Shown one piece after another: positions 8,075 through 15,586 of a stretch of 47,066 bases of DNA (position 1 is the first letter of the stretch; each line of letters begins with the position of its first letter). Position numbers and translations under genes: made by a program. The notes beneath the pieces were generated by a model that ran no database searches, had not been told where the DNA came from, and was given only the letters and a program-made list of their open reading frames with translations. Source of the stretch: Kitasatospora sp. Root107 (lineage in GTDB: Bacteria > Actinomycetota > Actinomycetes > Streptomycetales > Streptomycetaceae); assembly GCF_001424875.1 (NCBI RefSeq), contig NZ_LMCT01000056.1:93822-140887 (forward strand), in the 5' to 3' direction.

Positions 8075-8893
8075 CTACCAGGTCCGCACCCGCGCCGCGA
8101 CGGCCCGCGCCACCAGGGCGTGCGCCACCAGCGCGGCCCCGACCCCGGCCACCACCCCGAAGGCGGTGGTCGGGATCAGGTCCCAGCTCGAGGCGCCGGG
8201 GTACGCGTCGGTCCAGCGGTCGATCCGCAGCGTCGCGCCGACCACCGCTCCGGCGGTCACCACGCCGAGCACCGCCAGCCGGGTCGCCGTGCTGTACGCC
8301 GGTGCGGGCAGCGGGGCGACCCGCTCGGCGTCGATCAGCCGCAGCTCACGCAGCAGGTACCAGCCCACCGCGACCAGCGCGACGGCCGAGGAGCCGTACT
8401 GCAGCACCGTGTACAGCGGCTGGCCGGCCACGTGTTGGTCCGCCAGGAACGGCAACAGCCGGACGCCCTCGCGGTCGTGGTGAGTGAAAGCGTCCCAGCC
8501 GACATGGGTGGCCGCCCCGATCGCGCAGGACAGCAGCAACCAGCCGGTCTGCCGGGGCAGTTCGGCCCGGGGGCGCTGCGCGGCGGTCAGCCGGTCGGCC
8601 GCCCAGGCCCAGCGCACCGGCAGCAGGGCGACCAGCGGCGCCCGCAGCAGACCGTGCCAGAGCAGCACCAGCAGCGCGGCCACCAGCACGTCGACGGTCG
8701 GCACTCCCCACCAGGAGTGGGTCTGCTCGCCGAAGCCGTACAGCCCGGGGGCGAGCGAGGCGAGGAAGTACGGCAGATCAGGCGTGAGCGACCCGGCCAC
8801 CAGCCCGGAGGCGATCAGTCGGCCTCGGCCTCGCCCCTGGGACAGCAGCGGCAGGATGGCAGCGGGGTGACTGAAGGTGAACGGCACGGCCAT
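8075..8893 (-). CDS. DUF4184 family membrane protein
   Basis: A 272-residue integral membrane protein with the DUF4184 opening MAVPFTFSHPAAILPL and the following LVAGSLTPDLPYFL. There are about five or six hydrophobic segments (around residues 69-90, 121-135, 160-180, 205-225 and 240-260). Conserved polar residues lie in the segment CAIGAATHVGWDAFTHHDREG, where the histidines and aspartates resemble those of metal-dependent membrane hydrolases; whether it is catalytic is not known. The ATG at 8893 is the natural start. It is oriented like the MarR gene but separated from it by the iron box, and its upstream side faces lpdA's terminator. No function has been assigned to the family. Confidence 0.82.
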   Translation of the reverse strand: MAVPFTFSHPAAILPLLSQGRGRGRLIASGLVAGSLTPDLPYFLASLAPGLYGFGEQTHSWWGVPTVDVLVAALLVLLWHGLLRAPLVALLPVRWAWAADRLTAAQRPRAELPRQTGWLLLSCAIGAATHVGWDAFTHHDREGVRLLPFLADQHVAGQPLYTVLQYGSSAVALVAVGWYLLRELRLIDAERVAPLPAPAYSTATRLAVLGVVTAGAVVGATLRIDRWTDAYPGASSWDLIPTTAFGVVAGVGAALVAHALVARAVAARVRTW

Positions 8894-8956
8894 ACCGTAC
8901 CCAACTTGCCTTTTCAGCCCAAGGGGTGGAGCCGGATTCCGCTTTCCGCCGAACGA

Positions 8957-8990
8957 CCGGAGGTGGGCGGGAACTCCCGCCCACCTCCGG
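8957..8990 (-). terminator. Hairpin terminator after lpdA
   Basis: A perfect inverted repeat with 15-base arms (8957-8971 and 8976-8990) and a 4-base loop AACT. It begins 6 bases after the lpdA stop codon on the minus strand. There is no long T run, as usual for high-GC actinobacteria. It also separates lpdA from the DUF4184 gene. Confidence 0.85.
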
Positions 8991-8996
8991 GGTGAC

Positions 8997-10403
8997 TCAG
9001 AAGTTGATCATGTGCCCGGCCAGGCCGTGCACGGCCTCCTTCACGGCCTCGCCCAGCGTGGGGTGGGCATGCACGTTGCGCGCCACCTCGTGGACGGTCA
9101 GGTCCCACTGCTGAGCCAGCGTCAGCTGCGGGAGCAGCTCGGTGACCTCGGGGCCGATCAGATGGGCGCCGAGCAGCTCGCCGTGCTTGCCGTCGCTGAT
9201 CACCTTCACGAAGCCGACCGCCTCGCCCAGGCCGTGCGCCTTGCCGTTCGCGGTGAACGGGAACTTCGCCACCTTGACGTCGAAGCCGAGCTCGCGGGCC
9301 TGCGCCTCGGTCCAGCCGAAGCTGGCGATCTGCGGCTGGCAGAACGTGGCACGCGGGATCATCACGAAGTCGAGCTCCATGGTCTCGACGCCGGCGATGG
9401 TCTCGGCGGCCACCACGCCCATCGCCTCGGCCGCGTGAGCCAGCATCAGCTTCGCCGTGACGTCGCCGATCGCGAAGATGTGCGGCACGTTGGTCCGGCC
9501 CCGGGCGTCCACGTCGATCGCACCGCGCTCGGTCAGCGCGACACCGGTGTGCTCCAGGCCGTAGCCGGTGACCCGGGGCGCGAAGCCGATCGCCTGGAGC
9601 ACCTTGTCGGCCTCCAGTACCTCCTGCTGCCCGTTGCGGGTGACGGTCACCCTGACCTTGCCCGCCGGGTCGCTGTCGTCGATCCCCTCGACCCGGGTGG
9701 AGGTGAGGATCGTGATGCCCAGCCTGCGGTACCGCTTGGCGAGCTCGGCGGAGACCTCGACGTCCTCCAGCGGCACCGGCCGGTCCTGGAACTCGACGAT
9801 GGTCACCTTGACGCCGTAGTTGTGCAGCACGTACGCGAACTCGACGCCGATCGCACCGGCGCCCGCGATGATGATGCTCTCCGGCAGCGAGTCGGTGAGG
9901 ATCTGCTCCTCGTACGTCACCACCCGCTCGCTCAGCGAAGTCCCGGGCAGCAGCCGGGTGGTGGACCCGGCCGCGATGACGCAGTGGTCGAAGGTCACCG
10001 TCTCGGTGCCGCCCGCGGTCAGCGCCACCGACAGGGTGTGGTCGTCGACGAAGGTACCCCGGCCGTTGAACTCGGTGATGCCGTTCTTCTTCATCAGGTA
10101 GTGCACGCCGGCCGCCCGGCCGTCGGCCACCTTGCGGCTGCGGCGGTGCGCGACCCCGTAGTCGAAGCTGACCGTGCCCTCGACCTTGATCCCGAAGGTC
10201 TCGGCCTCCTGCTGGAAGATGTGCGCCAGCTCGGCGTTGCGCAGCAGCGCCTTCGAGGGGATGCAGCCGACGTTCAGACAGACCCCGCCCCAGTACTTCT
10301 CCTCGACGACCGCCGCGCGCAGCCCCAACTGGGCCGCCCGGATCGCTGCGACGTAACCGCCAGGGCCGGCTCCGAGGACGACGAGATCGAAATGCGTGCT
10401 CAT
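8997..10403 (-). CDS. lpdA: Dihydrolipoyl dehydrogenase (E3)
   Basis: A 468-residue FAD disulfide reductase, the E3 subunit that reoxidises dihydrolipoamide in pyruvate, 2-oxoglutarate and branched-chain keto acid dehydrogenase complexes. FAD-binding GAGPGGYVAA is at residues 10-20, the redox-active pair is in GGVCLNVGCIPSK near residue 40, the NAD-binding GAGAIGVEFA near residue 180, the second FAD motif IFAIGDVT near 310, and the catalytic H-x4-E is in VHAHPTLGEA near 447. Length is normal. The ATG at 10403 follows AAGAAGGAAAC; longer frames upstream are not supported. It stands alone, not beside E1/E2 genes, as is common in Streptomyces. Confidence 0.96.
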   Translation of the reverse strand: MSTHFDLVVLGAGPGGYVAAIRAAQLGLRAAVVEEKYWGGVCLNVGCIPSKALLRNAELAHIFQQEAETFGIKVEGTVSFDYGVAHRRSRKVADGRAAGVHYLMKKNGITEFNGRGTFVDDHTLSVALTAGGTETVTFDHCVIAAGSTTRLLPGTSLSERVVTYEEQILTDSLPESIIIAGAGAIGVEFAYVLHNYGVKVTIVEFQDRPVPLEDVEVSAELAKRYRRLGITILTSTRVEGIDDSDPAGKVRVTVTRNGQQEVLEADKVLQAIGFAPRVTGYGLEHTGVALTERGAIDVDARGRTNVPHIFAIGDVTAKLMLAHAAEAMGVVAAETIAGVETMELDFVMIPRATFCQPQIASFGWTEAQARELGFDVKVAKFPFTANGKAHGLGEAVGFVKVISDGKHGELLGAHLIGPEVTELLPQLTLAQQWDLTVHEVARNVHAHPTLGEAVKEAVHGLAGHMINF

Positions 10404-10647
10404 GTTTCCTTCTTCGTGCCGAGTACGTCTTTGAGGGTGCCGGGCGCTCAGAACCCGACGGTGAACCGCATGTGATGGTGCCTTGGCTGCTCCGCCCAGT
10501 CCACTCCGGCCCGGTCCTACGGCGGAGAGCACGGCCGGATCCGGATGCGCCTGCGCCGTTTGTGCAGACACCCGGATCTGCGGTGCGGACCACGGCGGGC
10601 TGTGTTGGAGTGACGCCAACAACTTCACGGGGGAAGGACACTTCCGC

Positions 10648-11622
10648 ATGTCCGAAAACATTTCACGCCGCAACCTGCTGGGCCTCGGCGCCGCCGTCGG
10701 CAGCTCAGCCCTGCTCGGCTCCACCCTGCTGGGCTCCACCGCCCGGGCGGCCGACCTCTCGGGCGCCCGGTGGCCGGACGAGTTCGCGCTGCCGGACGGC
10801 TTCCGGCCCGAGGGCATCGCCATCGACTCCCGGGGCCGGGCCTACTTCGGCTCGCTCGCCGACGGCGCCGTCCACCGGGTGGACCTGGCCACCGGCCGGG
10901 GTGCGGCGTTCAGCGCCGGGCCCGCCGCCGGCACCCCCTCGCTCGGGATGAAGGTGGACGGCCGGGGTCGTCTGTTCGTCGCCGGAGCCTTCGGTGGCGA
11001 CGCCCGGGTGCTGGACACCAGGACCGGCGAGACGCTGGCCTCGTACCGGCTGGCCGCCGGGGACGACACCTTCGTCAACGACGTGGTGCTCACCCCGGAG
11101 GCGGCCTGGTTCACCGACTCCTCCCAGGCGGTGCTGTACGGGCTGCCGTTCGGCCCCGGCGGGCGGCTGCCGCGTCCGGACCAGGTCGTGCACCTGCCGC
11201 TCACCGGCGAGTTCGACCAGGCGGCGGGCACCTTCGGCGCCAACGGCATCGAGACCACCCCCGACGGCTGCGCCCTGCTCGTGGTCAACATGACCACCGG
11301 CAGCCTCTTCCGGGTCGACCCGCGCAGCGGGAACGCCCGGAAGGTGGACCTCGGCGGGGAGAGCCTGACCCGCGGTGACGGCCTGCTCCGGCAGGGCCGC
11401 GAACTCTTCGTGGTGCGCAACTCGTTCAACGAGATCGCGGTGCTGCGGCTGGACCAGGCCGGCCGCAGCGGCCGGCCGACCCGCCGGATCACCGACCCGC
11501 GGTTCCGGATCCCGACCACCGTCGCGGCCCACCGCAACCGGCTCTACCTGCCGAACGCCCGCTTCGACACCGAGCCGCTGCCCGGCACCGACTACAACGT
11601 GATCGCCGTCCCGCGCGGCTGA
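10648..11622 (+). CDS. Tat-exported SMP-30/gluconolactonase-like beta-propeller protein
   Basis: A 324-residue protein with a twin-arginine signal: SRRNLLGLG followed by a hydrophobic stretch ending in TARA, with cleavage expected near residue 34. The mature part is a repeated beta-propeller: PDGFRPEGIAIDSRGRAYFG, GMKVDGRGRLFVAG, FVNDVVLTPEAAWFTDS, ANGIETTPDGCALLVVN and later blades. The pattern and the N-D-V and N-G-I elements resemble SMP-30/lactonase folds that bind a divalent metal; the protein may be a lactonase or a structural propeller. ATG 10648 follows GGGGGAAGGAC. It is divergent from lpdA with about 245 bases between starts and ends in a hairpin. Confidence 0.82.
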   Translation: MSENISRRNLLGLGAAVGSSALLGSTLLGSTARAADLSGARWPDEFALPDGFRPEGIAIDSRGRAYFGSLADGAVHRVDLATGRGAAFSAGPAAGTPSLGMKVDGRGRLFVAGAFGGDARVLDTRTGETLASYRLAAGDDTFVNDVVLTPEAAWFTDSSQAVLYGLPFGPGGRLPRPDQVVHLPLTGEFDQAAGTFGANGIETTPDGCALLVVNMTTGSLFRVDPRSGNARKVDLGGESLTRGDGLLRQGRELFVVRNSFNEIAVLRLDQAGRSGRPTRRITDPRFRIPTTVAAHRNRLYLPNARFDTEPLPGTDYNVIAVPRG

Positions 11623-11634
11623 CACCCGACCGGA

Positions 11635-11656
11635 CCGGCCCCGTCAGCGGGGCCGG
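11635..11656 (+). terminator. Hairpin terminator after the SMP-30-like gene
   Basis: Arms CCGGCCCC (11635-11642) and GGGGCCGG (11649-11656) with a 6-base loop, 12 bases past the stop codon. Confidence 0.75.
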
Positions 11657-11695
11657 CCCACCGAGTCACCGGCCGTCCGGCGTAACCCGTGGCCC

Positions 11696-11740
11696 GGGGA
11701 TCGGTTGTGCTGGTACGGAGTGCGGGCACAACCGATCCCC
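11696..11740. repeat. Long perfect inverted repeat upstream of a small ORF
   Basis: Arms of 15 bases each, GGGGATCGGTTGTGC (11696-11710) and its exact complement (11726-11740), separated by 15 bases. It lies 31 bases before the GTG of the 78-residue ORF and 40 bases after the preceding gene's terminator. It could be an operator for a dimeric regulator, or an RNA hairpin acting as an attenuator for the small ORF. A second terminator for the upstream gene is less likely, since one is already present. Confidence 0.8.
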
Positions 11741-11771
11741 CGCGGCGAGTCGGCACGGAGGTACAACAGCA

Positions 11772-12008
11772 GTGAGCAGTGAACGTGGTTCCAGGAGCGC
11801 CCCGATGGCCTTCCCGTCCCAGGGCAACGGCAGCGCCGACCAACGGGCGGCCGCCCAGATGCTGGGGCTGCGCGACGTGGTGCTCCCCGCGGCGGTGGTG
11901 ACGGCGGCGGTCGAGCTGCTGGCCGAACGCCTCGACGACCCCGACCCGGTGACCCGGGAGGCCACCGCGGTGGTGGTGGCCCGGCTGCGCGCGGCGGTCT
12001 CGGGCTGA
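11772..12008 (+). CDS. Small hypothetical protein (78 aa)
   Basis: A 78-residue protein with a polar, flexible first third (SSERGSRSAPMAFPSQGNGS) and a helical rest (AAQMLGLRDVVLPAAVVTAAVELLAERL and a last helix ending VARLRAAVSG). No cysteine, tryptophan or membrane segment. I do not recognise the family. The GTG at 11772 is preceded by a weak GGAGG-like site (11757-11761 area); an ATG at 11805 would shorten it by 11 residues. Third-position GC bias is that of a gene. It follows a 45-base inverted repeat and is followed by a strong hairpin, so it looks like an independently transcribed unit. Confidence 0.6.
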   Translation: MSSERGSRSAPMAFPSQGNGSADQRAAAQMLGLRDVVLPAAVVTAAVELLAERLDDPDPVTREATAVVVARLRAAVSG

Positions 12009-12066
12009 CGGGTCGTCCGCCCGAGACCGCCCGGGCGCGCACTGCCCATCCTCCCCGCCGTCCCCG

Positions 12067-12099
12067 GGCCGGCCCGCCCGCTCGGAGCGGCGGCCGGCC
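12067..12099 (+). terminator. Strong hairpin after the small ORF
   Basis: Outer arms GGCCGGCC (12067-12074 and 12092-12099) with further pairing CGCTC/GAGCG inside, 58 bases after the stop. It separates the small ORF from the GH3 operon. Confidence 0.6.
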
Positions 12100-12160
12100 G
12101 AGGGGCGGCGGAGGAGACGGGCCGTCAGGCGCACCCAGCCAAACCGACGCCCGGCACGGT

Positions 12161-12226
12161 GGTCAACCCCTGCCTTCGAGCCAGGGGTTTGCGGGTCAAC
12201 CTGTAGGGGGCTACCCCTAGTTGACC
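12161..12226. promoter_or_regulatory. Nested repeats in the upstream region of the GH3 operon
   Basis: The 352-base stretch 12009-12360 has no gene. Its centre holds two hairpins and a heptamer in three copies. Hairpin one is AACCCCTG (12165-12172) with CAGGGGTT (12182-12189). Hairpin two nests TAGGGG (12204-12209) and CCCCTA (12214-12219) inside GGTCAAC (12194-12200) and GTTGACC (12220-12226). GGTCAAC also occurs at 12161-12167, so two copies are direct and one inverted. The last copy contains TTGACC, a fair -35 box, and an inverted TGCCA/TGGCA pair follows at 12235-12246. This is the likely control region of the operon starting at 12361. The regulator is unknown. Confidence 0.6.
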
Positions 12227-12360
12227 AGGTCGTGTGCCACTTGGCATGGTCGAGTCCACAAGGCGGCAACGACGAGCGGGACGCACCCCGCCATCGCGTC
12301 GTACCCGGCCCCTGACCCCAGCACGCCGTCCTCCCACACCCCGTGAAGGAGCGCTGAGCC

Positions 12361-13005
12361 ATGCCCGGAACCGGAACCAGTCCCGCCTTCTGCGTCCTGG
12401 TCGGCCCCGACTACGCAGGCAAGTCCTCGGCGCTGTCCCGGCTGCGGAGATCCGACCGGCCCTGGCGGACGCTCTCGGTCGACGACGACCAGCTCGCCCC
12501 CGAGCACGCACTACTGGCCCGGCTGCGGCGTGACGTGGTCCGCGAGGTGGCCGGGCAGGCCGGAGCGTGGTCGCCGGACTTCCTCGTCACCATGCTGCAG
12601 ACCGCCGTCGTGCACCTGCGCGACCGGCTGGACGAGGCCCCGGCCACCCCGACCCTGGTCGACTCCTACTACTACAAGCTGCTCGCCAAGGCCCGACTGG
12701 CCGGGGCCGACGGCAGTGCGCTGCTCGGCTGGTGGCGGTCCTTCCCGCAGCCCCGCCGGGTGCTCTACCTCGACGTACGCCCCGAGGTCGCCTGGCGCCG
12801 CAGCTCGGACGGCGCCGCGCTCAACTGCCTGGAGTACTACGGCGACCGGCCCAGCTGGGACAGCTTCCGCCGCTACCAGAGCGACCTCGCCAAGACGATG
12901 CACGACGAGATCTCCCACCTCCCGGTCACCGTGATCGAACAGCAGGACGATCCGGACCGGACCGCGGAGTCGATACGAAAGGTGCTCGCAGATGAACTCG
13001 GCTGA
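12361..13005 (+). CDS. P-loop kinase of the thymidylate-kinase type
   Basis: A 214-residue nucleotide-binding protein. The Walker A loop is GPDYAGKSS at residues 14-22; a D-x-Y-like element VDSYYYKLLAKARL lies near residue 100, and YLDVRPEVAWRR near residue 138 resembles the strand and arginine after it that carry the phosphate site in thymidylate kinases (L-D-x-P-E-x-A-x-x-R). The region SDGAALNCLEYYGDRPSWDSFRRYQ may be the lid. Real Tmk has further conserved residues that I do not see, so the substrate is probably not dTMP. ATG 12361 follows GAAGGAG. It is the first gene of a five-gene operon; its end overlaps the GH3 gene by 14 bases, which implies translational coupling. Confidence 0.75.
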   Translation: MPGTGTSPAFCVLVGPDYAGKSSALSRLRRSDRPWRTLSVDDDQLAPEHALLARLRRDVVREVAGQAGAWSPDFLVTMLQTAVVHLRDRLDEAPATPTLVDSYYYKLLAKARLAGADGSALLGWWRSFPQPRRVLYLDVRPEVAWRRSSDGAALNCLEYYGDRPSWDSFRRYQSDLAKTMHDEISHLPVTVIEQQDDPDRTAESIRKVLADELG

Positions 13006-14686
13006 GGCCTGGCAGGACCCGGACCGCCTGCTCCGTTACCGCGAACGCGTCTTCCGGGAACGGGCCGGGCTGCGCACCGCGCTCGCCGACGCCGACGGCC
13101 ACCGCCGCCGCGTGCTGGCCGACCTGCTGGAGTTCAACTCCGGTACCCGGTACGGGAAGCAGCACGGATTCGACCGGATCAGGACCCTGGACGACTTCCG
13201 CAAGGCCGTCCCGGTGCAGGACTACTCCACGCTCGGCCCGTGGATCGAACGGGCCGCCGCCGGTGAACCGAACCTCCTGACGGCCGATCAGCCCGCGGTG
13301 TACTTCACCAGCAGCGGCACCACCGGGGCACACAAGAAGATCCCGGTCACCCCGCGCTTCATGCGCACCACCTTCTTCCCGTTCTACTACGCCGCCTGGG
13401 CACCGCTGATCGAGCACTTCCCCGACGTACTGGACCGGCCGGACGCGGTGCTCAACCTCAAGCACGACCCGCTCTCCGCACCGCCCACCACCGGTGACGG
13501 CCGGCCCCATGTCGGCGCCAGCCAGGTCGACTTCGGCGCCAGGTTCGGCGAGCCGCTGTCGGCGGAGCCCGGCACCGGCGCCCCCTGGGCCACCCTGCCG
13601 GTGCACGTCGAGCCAGGGGCGCACCTGGAGCGGATGTACCTGCGGCTGCGGCTCGCGGTGGAGAGCGACGTGCGCTGCGTGATCGGGATCAACCCGGCGA
13701 TGATCGCGGCTCTGCCGTACCAGCTCGACCTGTGGTGGCCGAGGATCGTCCGGGAGGTCGCCGACGGCACCCTCGGCGGTGTCCCGCACCGTGCGCCCAA
13801 CCCGGGCCGGGCAGCCGAGTTGGAGCGGATCGCCGCCCGGCGCGGCACCGTCCGCCCCGCCGACGTCTGGCCGCACCTGCGGGCGCTGTTCTGCTGGACC
13901 ACCGGGCTCGCCTCGCTCTATCTGCCGAGGCTGCGCGAGGAGTTCGGCGCCGGGGTGACGGCGCTGCCCGCACCGGTGGCCGCCTCCGAGGGGCCGACCG
14001 GCGTGGCCCTGGACCGGCACGGCAGCGCGGGCAGCCTGGTGGTGACCGCCGCCGTCCACGAGTTCGCCGACGCCGACCAGGACCTCGGCCCGGACACCGC
14101 GACCCTCGACCCGCAGGAGCTGGAGGTGGGCCGCGACTACCACGTGGTCTTCAGCCACGTCGGCGGCCTCTACCGCTACTCCGTCGGCGACGTGGTCCGG
14201 GTGGTCGACCGGCTGGACGGGGTGCCCCGGGTCGAGTACACCGGCCGCAGCACCCGCTCGAACGCGGCCGGCGAACGCCTGCGGGACGGCCAGGTCACCC
14301 GGGCACTGGCCGGCGCGCTCGACCGCACCGGCCTGGAGCTGCGCAACGTCGCCTGCCGGGTGCGGAGCCAGGACCCCTCCCCCGCCTACGAGTTCGCGAT
14401 CGCACCGCGCACCCCGTGGAGCGCCGAGGAGACCACCCGGTTCGCCGCGCTGCTGGACCAGGGCCTGCGCGCCGAGTCCGCCGACTACCGCGCGGCCAGG
14501 TCCGGGCATCGGCTCGGCGACCCGACCGTCCTGCGGCTCGACCCGGACGCCTTCCTGCGGGACTGGCAGCACACCGTCGGCACCGGGGTCCGCCCGACCC
14601 AGGTGAAGGACCGGCTGTTCCGGCAGGACCCCGAACAGTGGAACCGACTCACCGGCCACCCGGCCGCCGAAGGGAAGCCCGCATGA
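12992..14686 (+). CDS. GH3-type acyl-adenylate amide synthetase
   Basis: A 564-residue enzyme of the GH3 family, adenylate-forming ligases best known in plants for joining auxin or jasmonate to amino acids. The ATP-binding P-loop FTSSGTTGAHKKIPVT is at residues 103-118, the second motif (family Y-x-S-S-E) appears as PVAASEG near 329, and the third (Y-R-x-G-D) as LYRYSVGDVV near 392. The C-terminal 150 residues, including VEYTGRSTRSNAAGE, form the mobile lid domain. Length matches plant GH3 (about 570-600). It overlaps the kinase before it by 14 bases and the methyltransferase after it by an ATGA. The acid and the amine it joins are not known; the ArgRS-like and methyltransferase neighbours suggest an amino-acid derivative. 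Confidence 0.88.
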   Translation: MNSAEAWQDPDRLLRYRERVFRERAGLRTALADADGHRRRVLADLLEFNSGTRYGKQHGFDRIRTLDDFRKAVPVQDYSTLGPWIERAAAGEPNLLTADQPAVYFTSSGTTGAHKKIPVTPRFMRTTFFPFYYAAWAPLIEHFPDVLDRPDAVLNLKHDPLSAPPTTGDGRPHVGASQVDFGARFGEPLSAEPGTGAPWATLPVHVEPGAHLERMYLRLRLAVESDVRCVIGINPAMIAALPYQLDLWWPRIVREVADGTLGGVPHRAPNPGRAAELERIAARRGTVRPADVWPHLRALFCWTTGLASLYLPRLREEFGAGVTALPAPVAASEGPTGVALDRHGSAGSLVVTAAVHEFADADQDLGPDTATLDPQELEVGRDYHVVFSHVGGLYRYSVGDVVRVVDRLDGVPRVEYTGRSTRSNAAGERLRDGQVTRALAGALDRTGLELRNVACRVRSQDPSPAYEFAIAPRTPWSAEETTRFAALLDQGLRAESADYRAARSGHRLGDPTVLRLDPDAFLRDWQHTVGTGVRPTQVKDRLFRQDPEQWNRLTGHPAAEGKPA

Positions 14687-15585
14687 CCACCGCACCGGAC
14701 ACTTCACCGCCGGCCATCACACCGCCGGCCATCGCCGCGCTGGACGCGGTGGAGCGCACCTCGCTGCTGACCGCCGCCCTCCGGGCCACCGAGACCCAGC
14801 GCGCCGACCACCTCTACCAGGACCCGTACGCCGCCGCCCTGGCGGGCGAGACCGGCCTCGGACTGCTCGCCGAGCTCCGGGCCGCCACCTTCCCGGCCGC
14901 CGGTGCGCGGACGGCGCCGAGCACGCCCGACTACAACGCGATCCGCACCCGGTTCTTCGACGACTACCTCCAGGCGGCGGCCGCCGACCCGGAGACCACC
15001 CAGATCGTGCTGGCCCCGGCCGGGATGGACTCCCGGGCCTACCGCTTCGACTGGCCGTCCCGGGTGCGCTGGTTCGAGGTGGACCGCCCGGCCGTGCTGG
15101 CCTACAAGGAGCAGCAGCTCGGCGAGTTCACCCCGCGCGTGGACCACCGCAGGGTGGCCGTCGACCTGACCTCGCCCGACTGGGAGGAGCGGCTCGGGGC
15201 GGCCGGCTACGACCCGTCCGTCCCGTCCACCTGGCTGCTCGAAGGGCTGCTCTACTACATCCCCGAGGCCGACACCCACCGCATCCTCGAGCGGGTGGCC
15301 GCGATCTCGGCGCCCGGCAGCCGGATCGCGGCCGACCTCGTCAACACCGACGCGCTGATCCTGCCTCAGATGCGGGCTCTGCTCGATGTGTTCGCGGACT
15401 GGGGCTGCCCGTGGCTGTTCGGCAGCGACGAGCCCGAGGCGCTGTTCGACACCTACGGGTACACCGCCGAGGCGGTCCAACCCGGCGATCCCGGCGCCGA
15501 CTTCGGCCGCTGGCCCGATCCGGTGCCGCCGCGCGAGGAGCGCGGCGTGCGGCGGGTCTTCTTCGTCCACGGGAGGCGGAACTGA
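14683..15585 (+). CDS. SAM-dependent methyltransferase, leucine-carboxyl-methyltransferase-like
   Basis: A 300-residue protein of the LCMT/TIGR00027-type class I methyltransferases. Family marks are the N-terminal ERTSLLTAALRATETQR, the DYNAIRTRFFDDYL helix, the SAM-binding loop APAGMDSRAYRFDWP (family G-A-G-x-D-x-R), the acidic FEVDRPAVLAYK after the second strand, and WLLEGLLYYIPEAD. Family members methylate carboxyl or hydroxyl groups of small molecules in several actinobacterial pathways. Start ATG 14683 overlaps the GH3 stop as ATGA. One base separates its stop from the next start. In this operon a carboxyl or O-methylation of the GH3 substrate or product would make sense, but this is inference. 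Confidence 0.88.
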   Translation: MTTAPDTSPPAITPPAIAALDAVERTSLLTAALRATETQRADHLYQDPYAAALAGETGLGLLAELRAATFPAAGARTAPSTPDYNAIRTRFFDDYLQAAAADPETTQIVLAPAGMDSRAYRFDWPSRVRWFEVDRPAVLAYKEQQLGEFTPRVDHRRVAVDLTSPDWEERLGAAGYDPSVPSTWLLEGLLYYIPEADTHRILERVAAISAPGSRIAADLVNTDALILPQMRALLDVFADWGCPWLFGSDEPEALFDTYGYTAEAVQPGDPGADFGRWPDPVPPREERGVRRVFFVHGRRN

Positions 15586-15586
15586 C

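Noticed and set aside
8877..10475. A 532-codon open frame opposite lpdA
   Set aside because: Shadow; low-complexity composition and no family similarity.
12165..12189. Possible tRNA-like arm (hairpin with CCTTCGAGCC loop) ahead of the GH3 operon
   Set aside because: No acceptor, D or anticodon arms can be built around it; better explained as part of the operator repeats.
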